Assembly: GCA_016840065.1 (NCBI GenBank)
Contig: JAEOTB010000091.1
Span: forward strand, 1 to 50,608
DNA from: Candidatus Hermodarchaeota archaeon
Lineage (GTDB): Archaea; Asgardarchaeota; Hermodarchaeia; Hermodarchaeales; Hermodarchaeaceae
Direction of reading: 5' to 3'
Length of the DNA: 50,608 nt
Positions within the stretch are counted from its first letter, which is position 1. Every line of letters starts with the position of its first letter. Positions 15,614-26,000 of the stretch are shown here, in pieces. The notes beneath the pieces were generated by a model. The model ran no database searches, was not told the origin of the DNA, and saw only the letters and a list, made by a program, of their open reading frames with translations. The position numbers and the translations under genes are program-made.

Positions 15614-16753
15614 ATGCGCATCGTTCAGGTGGCACGGAAGGTTTACCCGGCAACAGGAGGTTTAGAGAATCATGTTTGGGAACTCTCAAAACGATTAAAC
15701 GTAGCAGAGTATGATGTCCAAATCCTCACTTCACACCGTACACCGAAGCAAGAAAGGACATCATTCCCTGTTACGCGCTTTACCTGCATTCCTACACCTA
15801 GAAATTTACTCATCCCCAGCCTACGATTTCTCAATAAATTGAAGAAGATTGCTAGTAGCAACGCTATTCTTCATCTTCATTACAACACCCTATTTAGTGA
15901 ACCAATCCTCTTTTTCTCCAAAAAGATTCACCTCCCGTCCGTGGTCACGCTTCATTCAGATCATCAGAGACGAGCTCTCGTTAGCAGGATGTTTGATGTC
16001 GCATCACTGCATCTTCTTGATAAAACTACAACTAGATTCATATGCTTAACAAACGCGCATAGGCAGATATTTACTAGACGAGGATTGTGCGCAGAGAAGA
16101 TAGCAGTTATTCCAAACGCTATTGATATCCAACTAACAAGACATTATTTCTCACAGGCATCTAATCAAATAGAACCCAACGAAGAAATGAGTGATTTGCT
16201 ATTCGTTGGGAGCCTTGTTCCTACGAAGAACCCCGAGTTAATCATAAGAGCATTAGCGAAAATTAGCGAGTGGAAAACCAGAGACATAGGTATTCCAACA
16301 TTAACTATTGTTGGTTCAGGAAGGCTAGAAGCTAGGTTGAAAGCATTGGTGGAGCGGCTGAGATTAGGTCATTACATCCGATTCTTGGGACAAATCCCAC
16401 ATCGAGAGCTCTTCAAACAATATGCATTGAGTAGAGTTGTAGTTATTCCTTCCAGAAGTGAAGGAATTCCAACAGTTGCACTCGAAGCAATGGTTTGCAG
16501 CAAAGCAGTAATTGCAACTAGGATTACTGGTATGGCTGAAACAGTCATCGATGGAGAGACAGGGGTTCTCGTAAAACCCAATGACGCGGACGAGCTAGCT
16601 GAGAAAATCGTCCATCTTCTTAGATCTTCGAGCTTACAGAACAGATTTGGGAGACGAGCATTGAAGGAGGTTCAAAGATATAGTTGGGAGAAAATCTGTC
16701 CTAGCGTAGTCTCGGTGTACAACGACGCCTTGTTGGATAATACTAGAGCATAG
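15614..16753 (+). CDS. Glycosyltransferase family 4
   Basis: This GT-B retaining transferase has 379 residues. The acceptor side opens with RIVQVARKVYPATGG and GLENHVWELSKRL. The donor side has LLFVGSLVPTKNPELII and SRSEGIPTVALEAMVCSK, giving the E-x7-E pair. I prefer ATG 15614, which begins the family motif, over GTG 15602 four codons upstream; neither has a clear ribosome-binding site. It is a lone plus-strand gene divergent from the radical SAM gene. The specific linkage is unknown. Confidence 0.85.
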   Translation: MRIVQVARKVYPATGGLENHVWELSKRLNVAEYDVQILTSHRTPKQERTSFPVTRFTCIPTPRNLLIPSLRFLNKLKKIASSNAILHLHYNTLFSEPILFFSKKIHLPSVVTLHSDHQRRALVSRMFDVASLHLLDKTTTRFICLTNAHRQIFTRRGLCAEKIAVIPNAIDIQLTRHYFSQASNQIEPNEEMSDLLFVGSLVPTKNPELIIRALAKISEWKTRDIGIPTLTIVGSGRLEARLKALVERLRLGHYIRFLGQIPHRELFKQYALSRVVVIPSRSEGIPTVALEAMVCSKAVIATRITGMAETVIDGETGVLVKPNDADELAEKIVHLLRSSSLQNRFGRRALKEVQRYSWEKICPSVVSVYNDALLDNTRA

Positions 16754-16797
16754 AAGAGTGTCAAAGGACGTTTCGACTCTTAATTGAGCAGATTTTG

Positions 16798-17982
16798 TCA
16801 GGTCTTTGATGTTAAGTGCTGATTGGATATCTGGAGAAACCTATCAATCGTTAACTCCCAGCGGAACTTCTTTCTTACATGTTGTTGGCCAGCCTTTCCA
16901 AATCTAGTAGCTAGCAACGGCGACTGAATCAGTTGTAATACTCTTTCTGTAAGCATATCAACATCGTGTGGCTCAACTAGAAATCCTGTCTTCCCATCAA
17001 TCACTGTTTCACTTGCACCTCCGTCGGAACATGCTACAATTGGTTTTCCTGCGGCCATCGCCTCTAGTGGGATCCTGCCCATTGGTTCTTTCGCTGAAGG
17101 AGACACCACAACATCAGCTAAAGCGTAGTATTGTGGAAGTATCGTATCTTCCACGAACCCTGGTAAGATAATGCTGCTTCGTGGAATCCTCAGTTTGCGA
17201 ACTACCATTTCAAATAGCTTATCTTGTCCTACTTCAAGAGACCCACAAACTATTAACGTCGCCTCTGGGTTTCTTCGTAGAATTCGTGAAAACGCCATCA
17301 GCAGCCTTTCAATTCCTTTTAGTGGTTGTGAAAAACCGAGGGACAAGATTACAGGACCAGAAATACCTAACATCTTTCGAAGTTGATCATCCTTTGCTCC
17401 TGCAAAGGTGTCATATAGTACTCCGCGATAGAGAACCTTAGCAGTTCTTCCATATATCGATAAAACCTGCTGTGCAGTATATCTGCTATTTGCTAGGATA
17501 ACGTCACTTGATCTAGCTCCTTTAACATCTAACGCTTTGAATGGGGTTGAGAGAAAGGAAAAAGAGACACGCCACATTAGGGGAAGGTGTTTTCTAAGTT
17601 CTTTATCGTGAAGCCAGCGATTTGGTTCATTGCACAACCACAAAACCAAGGGTTTTCTAGTGTTCTTCTTTAATCGCGCCGCAACACAATTTGTCGGAAA
17701 ATTATTCGTCACTACAACATCAAAGTCTTCGCGTCTTACTGATTTCAAGAACTTGTCGAGAATTTTAGGTAAAGATATCCAATGAAAGGGAGAACGTGGA
17801 AGTGGTCCACCAACGCTATGTATCAAAACCTTGGGTTCAAAATGAAAAGCCTTGTTTGATATTTTTTGCGTGTACACGTGGACCTCATTTGATCGGTTTG
17901 CGAGCGAATTGGCTAATTGCTGAACGGTTCTGGGAGCTCCACCCCATTTGGTGAGATGCGGATATAGAATTGCTATTTTCAT
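16798..17982 (-). CDS. Glycosyltransferase family 4
   Basis: The 394-residue GT-B enzyme starts MKIAILYPHLTKWGGAPRT, where the GG loop is the acceptor-side hallmark. The donor site reads SPSAKEPMGRIPLEAMAAGK followed by ETVIDGKTGFLVEP, so the E-x7-E glutamates are intact. ATG 17982 is chosen because GAGG lies six bases upstream; the frame extends to TTG 17994. It converges with the GT4 gene at 15614 and faces the flippase gene across a 255-base AT-rich intergenic stretch, which holds no other gene I can see. Confidence 0.87.
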   Translation of the reverse strand: MKIAILYPHLTKWGGAPRTVQQLANSLANRSNEVHVYTQKISNKAFHFEPKVLIHSVGGPLPRSPFHWISLPKILDKFLKSVRREDFDVVVTNNFPTNCVAARLKKNTRKPLVLWLCNEPNRWLHDKELRKHLPLMWRVSFSFLSTPFKALDVKGARSSDVILANSRYTAQQVLSIYGRTAKVLYRGVLYDTFAGAKDDQLRKMLGISGPVILSLGFSQPLKGIERLLMAFSRILRRNPEATLIVCGSLEVGQDKLFEMVVRKLRIPRSSIILPGFVEDTILPQYYALADVVVSPSAKEPMGRIPLEAMAAGKPIVACSDGGASETVIDGKTGFLVEPHDVDMLTERVLQLIQSPLLATRFGKAGQQHVRKKFRWELTIDRFLQISNQHLTSKT

Positions 17983-18237
17983 AAGAGGCCTCAACTATTT
18001 TCGTTTACACTCGACTATCATTGCTAGGTTCCATTAGCACTTGGTCTGTGATAAACGGATATCCAATATACTCACAGCTAAGACAACGCTAGGACATCAT
18101 AAATAAAATACTAGTCTTTGAATTTTGGGTGAATAGCAAATCAATCACAAACCATAAAGGGAATCGCAGAAACTCGTGCGTGTCAGATGCACTTGTAGCT
18201 GTTCAACTATTAATTTGCCCTGATTTGGTTGTAAGAG

Positions 18238-19731
18238 ATGAGTATAGCTAGTGAAACGCGTAAGATTGGCATTGTAACGATAATTCAATACTTGGCGTTT
18301 TGTTTTTACCTACTAGTTATACCGACTCTCTTCGGTCCTGAACACTATGGTGTTCTGGTAACAGTTACAACATCTACAGTGTTATTTTCCCTGATTAGTG
18401 ATTTAGGTATTAATGTAGCAATTTACAGATATGTTCCTCAGCATGCAGCATTAGGACAAGATGAGAAAATTCGTGGACTTATCCGTCGGTGTAATATGGT
18501 AAGATTCCTTTCGATTATACCATTCATTCTTCTTTGGATAGTCTTTTTTATCCCATTAGGTCTGGACGTTGTAATCGTTGCTTCAGGAGCAGCTGTATTT
18601 TGCGGTATGGCGTTTGTTGGTTACTTGTATTCGATTGCCTATGGGCGCGGAAAGAGTGGGTGGTATACAAGCAAGGATGCCTTTAGAGCGATCCTCCGGA
18701 TATTCTTCTTGGTAGTGGGATTTACAACATTCGGGTTAGGTGGGGCGATTTTAGGATTAGTCTTTGTAGAAGGTATATTGATTGTAATCGGATTAGGGCT
18801 AGTTTGGGGTGATTTATTCGGTAAAACTGAGGACGTGCCATTTAGTAGTTACCTAAGCAGAGCTAGCCAATTCTGGGTCTACAAAGTACTATTAACGGTG
18901 TATCATGCTCTAAGCATCTACATCACACAATTTTTCATGGCATCTTATACACAAGTTGGATACTATTCATTTGGAATGGATTTTGGGCGTTTTACGGCTG
19001 TGTTCCTTAGTTCAATTGGAATTGCAGCTCTTCCTGTTATTATCGAGTTATTTACAGATGGTGAAAAGCAGCGTGTCATAGTGCTAGTTGAGCGAGCGAC
19101 GAAATACCTAGCAGTTATCGCTCCAGTCGTCATACTTTGGGAGATATTCTTTGTACCCATTATTATCATATCAATTATTCCTAGCTATTTACCAAGTGTT
19201 ATTATCGCACAGATTTCGCTTCTTTGGGTCTTCCCAGCTAGCGTCTCGGCAGTTTTTAGTGGAGTAGTTTTAGCAAAGGAAAAACCGATTATTGTGATCA
19301 GAGCCCGAGTCCTTTCACTTGTCTTTTTCCTTATCCTCGCGATAATAACTGGCCCCGCTATGGGAATACTAGGCATTGCTTGGTCCTACACTTGTGGTCA
19401 AGTAGTGGAAGCAATTTCCACAACTTGGGGGGCGATAAGGACATTTGCATTGAAAGTACCCAAGCGAGCAATACTTGTAGCACCAACATTGACATTCTTC
19501 CTGTGGATAGGGATAGCCCTGCTTTCCCCTCCAATATCTATCCCTATTGCTACGATTTTTATCCCATTCACATCAGTGTGCATCATAATTTGGGTTCCCC
19601 TTTCCTTCTTCTCCCTAGTTATCGCATCGATTGTTTACCTAATATTGCTAATTGCTTCAGGGACCTTAACAAGAATGGAGTTTAAGGAAATCCTGTATGC
19701 AATTATTCCGCTAGACAGAGAAAAATCGTAG
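18238..19731 (+). CDS. Wzx-like oligosaccharide-lipid flippase (MATE/PST superfamily)
   Basis: The 497-residue protein is almost wholly hydrophobic, with 12-14 predicted helices in two halves. It has the loop YRYVPQHAALGQDEKIRGLI after the second helix, a position conserved in polysaccharide exporters of the RfbX/Wzx type. Such proteins move lipid-linked glycans across the membrane. A TATA-like CTATTAATTT lies about 30 bases before ATG 18238 with no ribosome-binding site, so the mRNA may be leaderless. The second flippase at 33111 has a different sequence, so the locus may export two glycans. Confidence 0.82.
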   Translation: MSIASETRKIGIVTIIQYLAFCFYLLVIPTLFGPEHYGVLVTVTTSTVLFSLISDLGINVAIYRYVPQHAALGQDEKIRGLIRRCNMVRFLSIIPFILLWIVFFIPLGLDVVIVASGAAVFCGMAFVGYLYSIAYGRGKSGWYTSKDAFRAILRIFFLVVGFTTFGLGGAILGLVFVEGILIVIGLGLVWGDLFGKTEDVPFSSYLSRASQFWVYKVLLTVYHALSIYITQFFMASYTQVGYYSFGMDFGRFTAVFLSSIGIAALPVIIELFTDGEKQRVIVLVERATKYLAVIAPVVILWEIFFVPIIIISIIPSYLPSVIIAQISLLWVFPASVSAVFSGVVLAKEKPIIVIRARVLSLVFFLILAIITGPAMGILGIAWSYTCGQVVEAISTTWGAIRTFALKVPKRAILVAPTLTFFLWIGIALLSPPISIPIATIFIPFTSVCIIIWVPLSFFSLVIASIVYLILLIASGTLTRMEFKEILYAIIPLDREKS

Positions 19732-19740
19732 GAGTTTGGC

Positions 19741-20865
19741 TTAGGACTTTATGACACTCCTATAGACTGCTTCCACCTTTCCTGCAATGTTAGTCATATT
19801 ATGTTTGTTGACAACAAGTTTGTAAGCTGCTGCACGAATCTTTCTTCTAAGCCGCTTATCTTTTAGAAGTAGAATGGCCTCTGCTAGTTTTTCAGCAGAG
19901 TGCGAATTCACAAGTATGCCCGTTTCTTGGTGGTGTATGATTTCAGGAATACCACCTACATTTGTACCGATAAATGGAACACCAGCAGCCATCGCTTCAA
20001 GCCCAACTGTTGGTATACCTTCCCAGAGTGAGGGGAGAACACAAGCGAAAGCCCTTGACATTAGCGAAGGAATGACTTTGTGAGGTTGTTGACCCAAGAA
20101 TTCGACGTCTAATCCATCTGCTGCTTTGCGGAGTTGAGATAATAGGGTACCCACTCCAACAACTCTAAGCCCAAAGTTCTCACCCCAACCTTTCAGTATA
20201 TGCAGAGCTTCAATTAATCTAGGTACTCCCTTCCAAGCTTCAAGATCACCAACGAAAATTAAGTGACCGTCTGACACTTCGCGCTGACTGAAAATTGGAA
20301 AGTGAGTCATATCAACAGCGTTCGGGATAACGACTGTTTTTGAGACGGTGTAGGGGTAGAGCTTGCTAGCCTTATTTGCATCAGCTTGTGATTGGGCAAT
20401 TATCTTATTTGCTGTGCGCATGGTTGCTGAGCCAATAGTTCGGTCGAAGAGCTGCTTTATTGAACGTTTGCCAGGATGGATGCCTCCAGGCGGAGTACCA
20501 AGCCCACCATGTAAGTGAAGCACGAGAGGAGAGAATTTCCCTAGTCTTAGTATTCTTGCTAGTATTGCTTGATTTGATGTGAAATAAAGATGTGAGTGAA
20601 TGTGAATGACATCGTAGTTGGTGCGGAGGAGCTTAGGCAGTATGATGGTTAGAGGATTGATTTTCCAAATTACTGTTGGAGTACAAAACCGATATACTTT
20701 CACCCCATTTATGACCTCATGTTTCGGGCTAGATGCCATTGTTCGGGCGGTAAAGACATCTACTTCGTGACCTCGATTAACGAGTTGACGTGAAAGGTTA
20801 TGACAGAATCTTTCAGTTCCTCCAAATTGTTCACCAAAGAAGGGAGAAATTTGAAGGACTTTCAT
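19741..20865 (-). CDS. Glycosyltransferase family 4
   Basis: The 374-residue protein is a complete GT-B transferase: MKVLQISPFFGEQFGGTERF at the N-terminus, DVIHIHSHLYF and HLHGGLGTPPGG on the acceptor side, and LIFVGDLEAWKGVPRLIEAL with LPSLWEGIPTVGLEAMAAG (E-x7-E) on the donor side. A perfect ten-base palindrome GTGTTAACAC lies at 20869-20878, four bases before the start codon, and could be an operator or chance. The gene follows the paired epimerases (20974, 22016) on the same strand across 108 bases. Confidence 0.87.
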   Translation of the reverse strand: MKVLQISPFFGEQFGGTERFCHNLSRQLVNRGHEVDVFTARTMASSPKHEVINGVKVYRFCTPTVIWKINPLTIILPKLLRTNYDVIHIHSHLYFTSNQAILARILRLGKFSPLVLHLHGGLGTPPGGIHPGKRSIKQLFDRTIGSATMRTANKIIAQSQADANKASKLYPYTVSKTVVIPNAVDMTHFPIFSQREVSDGHLIFVGDLEAWKGVPRLIEALHILKGWGENFGLRVVGVGTLLSQLRKAADGLDVEFLGQQPHKVIPSLMSRAFACVLPSLWEGIPTVGLEAMAAGVPFIGTNVGGIPEIIHHQETGILVNSHSAEKLAEAILLLKDKRLRRKIRAAAYKLVVNKHNMTNIAGKVEAVYRSVIKS

Positions 20866-20973
20866 AGTGTGTTAACACTCTTTTCGCGCTAGTTGTCAAT
20901 TGCAGGTTATCATTCTCGTTTTCTATTTATCTGTTTCTTAATAGTAGCTTCTCCTAGATAGCTAGAGGATTTC

Positions 20974-22029
20974 TCAACGCTCAATCAATAGCCTGCGGAG
21001 GTTCCGTTTCACTTCTTCTTTGTCCTTATTTGTTTCGTACCATTGAATTGTGCGAGTAAAGCCCTCAAGATAAGAAACATTTGGTTCAAAGCCAAGCAAT
21101 TTTCTTGCCTTTGTCAGATCCGCAGCGCGCGACACAACCCCAACAGGCTTTGAAAGGTCCCTGTGAATACGTTTTGGTCTCCAGCCAATTATCTTGAAGA
21201 TTTGCTCAGCTGCGTCATTGATGGTAATCCTATCGTCTCGACCAGCATTGACAGCGGAACCATCTTCAATCTTTTGGCAAGTGAGGAGTAGAGCATCAGC
21301 AATATCTTCGACATAGGTGAAGTTTCGATCTTGCTCGCCACTTCCCCAGATTTCATAGGGATCCATTTTGATAAGGGCCTTGGCAATCAGAGCTATAACT
21401 GCATGAGTCTCGTTCTCTCGAGGCCCATATGCTGTAAAGATTCGCACCGATGAGGTTTTCACCCCGTACTGACGGTGATAAGCTCGCAAAGCCATTTCAC
21501 CCATGAGTTTTGCCCATCCGTACTCCAAATCTGCAAATGCCTTGTCTCGTACGAATGGATCTGCATCCGCCTCTTTGAGAAGGTAAGAGGACCCAGTTTC
21601 CTCTTGCAGGTAGCTAGGGTAGACACAGGCAGAGCTAGCAAAACAGATGCGGTCAACCCCTGCCCTGTATGCTTCTTCGAATACTAACTGATCAAGAAGC
21701 ATGTTTGTACAGCAATCGGCAGGATGAGTGTGAATATAGCCGCGACCTCCATGAAGAGCTGCTAGATGAAAGACAATATCAATGTCTTGTAAAACTAAAC
21801 GAGTGAATTTGCGTTCCTTAAGGTCTCCTTGAATAACTGTCAAGTTATCAGTAACCCAGATAGCCTTTCCGCTCTTTCTCTCGAAATTGTACTCCAGATT
21901 TTCTAGTTTTCCACTGGAGAAATCGTCCGCTACGAGTACTTCGGCTCCAGTCGATGCTAATTTGTCAACAAGATGGCTCCCGATGAAGGAGGCGCCACCT
22001 GTTACCAAGATCTTCTTACTTCTCCACAT
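20974..22029 (-). CDS. Sugar-nucleotide epimerase, GDP-mannose 3,5-epimerase-like (extended SDR), second of a tandem pair
   Basis: The 351-residue protein has the NAD motif [23 protein letters not shown], the catalytic CFASSACVYP, and YGWAKLMGE (YxxxK). RIFTAYGPRENETHAV and GSGEQDRNFTYVED follow. The SSACVYP and GWAKLMGE pattern is that of GDP-mannose 3,5-epimerase-related SDRs. ATG 22029 is chosen because AAAGGTG lies six bases upstream, inside the end of the preceding gene; the two reading frames overlap by 14 bases. The NAD motif has Ser where relatives have Gly (GGASFIG). The substrate may differ from GDP-mannose. Confidence 0.82.
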   Translation of the reverse strand: MWRSKKILVTGGASFIGSHLVDKLASTGAEVLVADDFSSGKLENLEYNFERKSGKAIWVTDNLTVIQGDLKERKFTRLVLQDIDIVFHLAALHGGRGYIHTHPADCCTNMLLDQLVFEEAYRAGVDRICFASSACVYPSYLQEETGSSYLLKEADADPFVRDKAFADLEYGWAKLMGEMALRAYHRQYGVKTSSVRIFTAYGPRENETHAVIALIAKALIKMDPYEIWGSGEQDRNFTYVEDIADALLLTCQKIEDGSAVNAGRDDRITINDAAEQIFKIIGWRPKRIHRDLSKPVGVVSRAADLTKARKLLGFEPNVSYLEGFTRTIQWYETNKDKEEVKRNLRRLLIER

Positions 22030-22993
22030 TGAGGACACCTTTAGCCCAATTATAGGTTTGTTGTAGACCAATATCCAAAGCGGTTTTTGGTACCCAATCC
22101 AGCACTTTTCGCATAAGCGTCTGATCAGCGCAGTATTTGTTTGTACCAGTAGGCTGGGTTGTATCCCATTTGATTTTTATATCCTTATTTGAAATTTTGA
22201 CTATCCTTTCTACTAATCCACGGATAGAAATAGTATCATTAGAACCCAAATTGATAGCTTCTGCTTTAGTTAGTTTCTCCATGAATTTGATTAGCCCATC
22301 AACACAATCTTGGACATAGAGAAATGCGCGTTCTTGGCTACCATCGCCAAACATTGAGAACCCCTCTTTGGGGTACAGGATGGCTTTCCTGATAAGAGAA
22401 GGAATAACATGAGACCAGCGTGAATCAAGGTTCTCCCTTTCACCATACGCGTTGAAAATACGTGCTGAAGAACATTGCAGACCGTAATCATCATGATATG
22501 CGCTGCATTGGATTTCGCCAAGTAATTTTGCCCAGCCGTAGGTGGTGGCTGGATTAGCGGGGATAGCGTCTGATTCTTTGAAGCGATTGAGTCCAGTATG
22601 ACGCTCTCGGTAGATACAGGCTGAACTAGCGAATACGAACCGTTTTATGTCCGTTTTACGAGCTGCTTCGAGCATGTTGGTGTTCATTTGAATACTGGGT
22701 GTTAAGCCTCCAACATTCTCTCTTTTTATGAATTGAATACCACCGACGGTGGCTGCCAGATGGAAAACATGGTCCACCCCATCGCAGGCCTTGTGGCAAA
22801 TATTTGGATTGGTTAAGTCACCGACAAGTAATTCGATTTGTTCAATGACATCCTCGATGTTTTCACGTGTTCCCCGCGAGAAGTTGTCAACCACTCGTAC
22901 AGCACATCCTAGTTTGAGAAGTTTCCGAACTAGAGACGACCCGATAAACCCAGCACCGCCAGTTACCAGAACACGTAAATTCTGCCAAAGCAC
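22016..22993 (-). CDS. GDP-mannose 3,5-epimerase-like extended SDR, first of a tandem pair
   Basis: The 325-residue protein begins with GTG 22993 and has GGAGFIGSSLVRKL, FHLAATVGGIQFI, the catalytic FASSACIYRE, YGWAKLLGEIQ and ARIFNAYGERENLDSRW. The VGGIQFI loop and SSACIY match GDP-mannose 3,5-epimerases, which make GDP-L-galactose and GDP-L-gulose. It is clearly homologous to the overlapping downstream gene, so the pair arose by duplication and probably acts on successive intermediates. The exact reactions cannot be assigned by reading. Confidence 0.82.
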   Translation of the reverse strand: MLWQNLRVLVTGGAGFIGSSLVRKLLKLGCAVRVVDNFSRGTRENIEDVIEQIELLVGDLTNPNICHKACDGVDHVFHLAATVGGIQFIKRENVGGLTPSIQMNTNMLEAARKTDIKRFVFASSACIYRERHTGLNRFKESDAIPANPATTYGWAKLLGEIQCSAYHDDYGLQCSSARIFNAYGERENLDSRWSHVIPSLIRKAILYPKEGFSMFGDGSQERAFLYVQDCVDGLIKFMEKLTKAEAINLGSNDTISIRGLVERIVKISNKDIKIKWDTTQPTGTNKYCADQTLMRKVLDWVPKTALDIGLQQTYNWAKGVLNVEK

Positions 22994-23085
22994 TTTTCTT
23001 CGCCCTTCAATTTATTGAATAATAACCAAATGAAACGGTATTCATAATTTAAGTTTAGTTAGTCACGAAATGGAGCTAGTAGCTG

Positions 23086-26000
23086 TCACATTTCTGAAGC
23101 TCTCGACTTCCTTCGTCTGAAAGAATAGATTACCAGAGTCACGATTAGAATGCCTGAGAATATGGGCAAGAGAAGCCGATTAATGACCTCTGGAGAATGG
23201 AGAAGGAGTAACTCGTTGTGCACTACAGTGTTGTTTTCTAAAATTATTAACCTTACCTGAGACATATGTCGCCAGTAAGGTCCGCCATACCCATATCCCG
23301 TTGATTCACTGATGAATTCGAATTCAAGTTCTATGTCATTCAGACCTGCCACTAAGGTTGCTGCACTGATATTTGTGAAGCGATCGGTACCGGTAAGAAT
23401 TGAGATATTTTTAGTGTTCGGAGAATAGATTTGTAGTTCAATCCAGACCGACTTGTCTTCATCAACCCTGACTATTGATTCATTAATAGTAATATTTGGA
23501 ACTCCACCCTGAATCTTATTGATTAGCCGAAAGACTCCTACCCGTCCATAGGGAAGAGAGAGTGATTGAACTCGAAGTGCATAATATGAGAAAGAGAGCT
23601 CAATCAGAGCTGAATGATTCAAGGATTTATCGGTTATTTGCAGAACATCTAAACTCCCATTGAAATAGTGGTCTTGCTGCTCACTATCTCGACCCAATTC
23701 TAGATTGTACGGTGACGATCTTATTACTCCACTAGCTAGCTCGGAGGTAATTGGAGAGCCATCGACATAGACCTCCATTTTTTCATTGTCGTATGTGAAG
23801 ATGAAGTGATGCCACAATCCGATGTAGGGAGCTGCTTGTATTGCTAATGAGCCAACAGCCCCTAATGAGAAATAAATCCAGCCATCCCTAACATAAATCG
23901 TAAATGATCCTGTTAGCGGTGCATATCCCTTAGAGATTAGGACGCTATTTGTTTCTGAATCAGCTGACTCGATGAGTGCGAAGAAACCAATTGTAAAACC
24001 TTCTTGGCTTGGGAGTTCAAAACCTGGAACTGAAACATAATTTGTACCGTTCAAGCCTAAGCTCATTCCATGAATCCCAGGCGTGGATTCACATCCATGG
24101 TTTATTCCATGGTTCTCGAAACCACTATAATCGAGAACGGTAGTCGTATTTATGTCATCAAAGGACATGTATAAATGGGGTTCAGTTTGGTTTAGAGATG
24201 CAAGTACTGTGTTGTTTGAACTCTCGGGAGTGAGTAAGTCAACGTAAGCATAGTGTTTGATGTAATCATTAGCATACTCGTACCATGCCGCGCTCCAATC
24301 ATCACCTATGATAAAGAGCGTATTATTAGGGGCTACCTGAAGCAGTGTTTGGAAATCATCTCTTGTGGGCGGCGGAGGGAGTAGGAGGCCTCGTCCGAAT
24401 ATGTCAGGGTCGACAACTGGTCGCATGTAAATGTAACTATTAGAGAAGATGAGGTTGTCTCCATCCATATGATTAATGACGGCATCGTTGATTTCAGCAA
24501 AACCGTGATCACTATAGCGAATGGAGTTGCTCACGAATAGCGAATTAAAGAAGACACTATTCAGAAATAAAACAATCAATACTAGAGCCAAGGCAATTGT
24601 TCGTATGTCGAGAGTCTTAGAAATTGTCGGAAGTCGACTGAGGAACCTCTGTACACGTGGTGCAAACTGAGGGAAGAATAAAACTAGAATTAATGAAAAG
24701 GAAAGTAGTTGGGTAAGGATAATACCTGTTGTCCAAATCCTTGGCAACGAATATCCTACAACAATTAGCCCTTCTTCGATGGTTAATATTACATTGAGCA
24801 AAAGGAGGATACACATCCCAATGAATACCTGAAGACATGATATCGCCCGAGGGATTTCTTTGAAATCCTCCAATATTGCAAATGATAGTGGAACCCAAAG
24901 AGGAATCATCCACAAGGAATAGCGGTTGATGTCATTCGAACCAATAAGGGAGAGGGCATCGAAGTAGTAAAGGTAGAAAGATACGAGTATTAGAGATGCC
25001 AACACTGTTGTCCTAAATTTCCAATGCTTTCTCCTAGATATGATGAGTGCAGGTAGAATCAGAATTATTGCAGCGAAAAGGAGGCCTAGGGTTTCTGGTG
25101 ACAACAAGGTGTAGAAGTATTCAATAAACTCGATAGGCGTTCGGGTGAATAGAGTAGTAGAAGCAGGATTCCACCAAGGGGTAAAAAACCATCTAGTAAT
25201 TTTAGAGGCGGGGCTTATGAATATAAACTGTCCAAATATGTTTGAAAGTGCTTGGTTTCCAAGGAACCACCGTGATATCACATAAGGTACATCCAGACAT
25301 AATTCGTAGAGAAGAACAGGAATTACTGCTGCACCGAGAAGGATTTTGTATTTCATTCTGACTTTGTAGAGTTTGTACCGAACCAAAATGACAACTAAGG
25401 TTAGCCACATGCCTACAAGTATCAGGATATTGATTTTTACAAAGGCGATGATAACTACACCTAGGAGTGCAAAGAACAGGTTCGTCAGACTAATTTCTAC
25501 AGTCGTGTTTGTTTTTTGAAAAGATTTGATGAAGAAGAGTGCAGCAAAAACAGCGTAGAATGTAATTGCTAAATCGTTCAGAGCTAATCCCGAGAATATG
25601 AAGAGGAGAGGGGTGGAAAGAACGCCTCCAAATGTGGCTATCCGTAGCCACATGTTTCTAGTCAGGAGAGAGGAAGTCATTGCAGTCATGATCAAGAAGA
25701 AACCGCTTAATATCCCGGCATTCGAAGCGTGTACACCCGTCGAGGCGATAAAGGAAAGAAGAAGATATATCCAGAAGTATCGTCCGAGAATCAATACCAT
25801 TATCGCTCCGGTATCAGGCAATGCTGAGTGAGGGGCAGGTGGTACTCCTATATTCAGAATACCTAGCATAGCGTTTGAGATGTAGGTTGTTTCGTCTGGA
25901 GTGAAGAAGCGGGGAAGGTGGCTAAAATACAGGATAAGGGGGATGTACAGCATGCCCGCGAGGACAACTAATATCAAGTCGGACTGATTGATTTGGATTG

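Noticed and set aside
17983..18237. Possible tRNA or small RNA gene in the largest gap
   Set aside because: No cloverleaf, T-loop or stable stem found; the stretch reads as AT-rich divergent promoter sequence.
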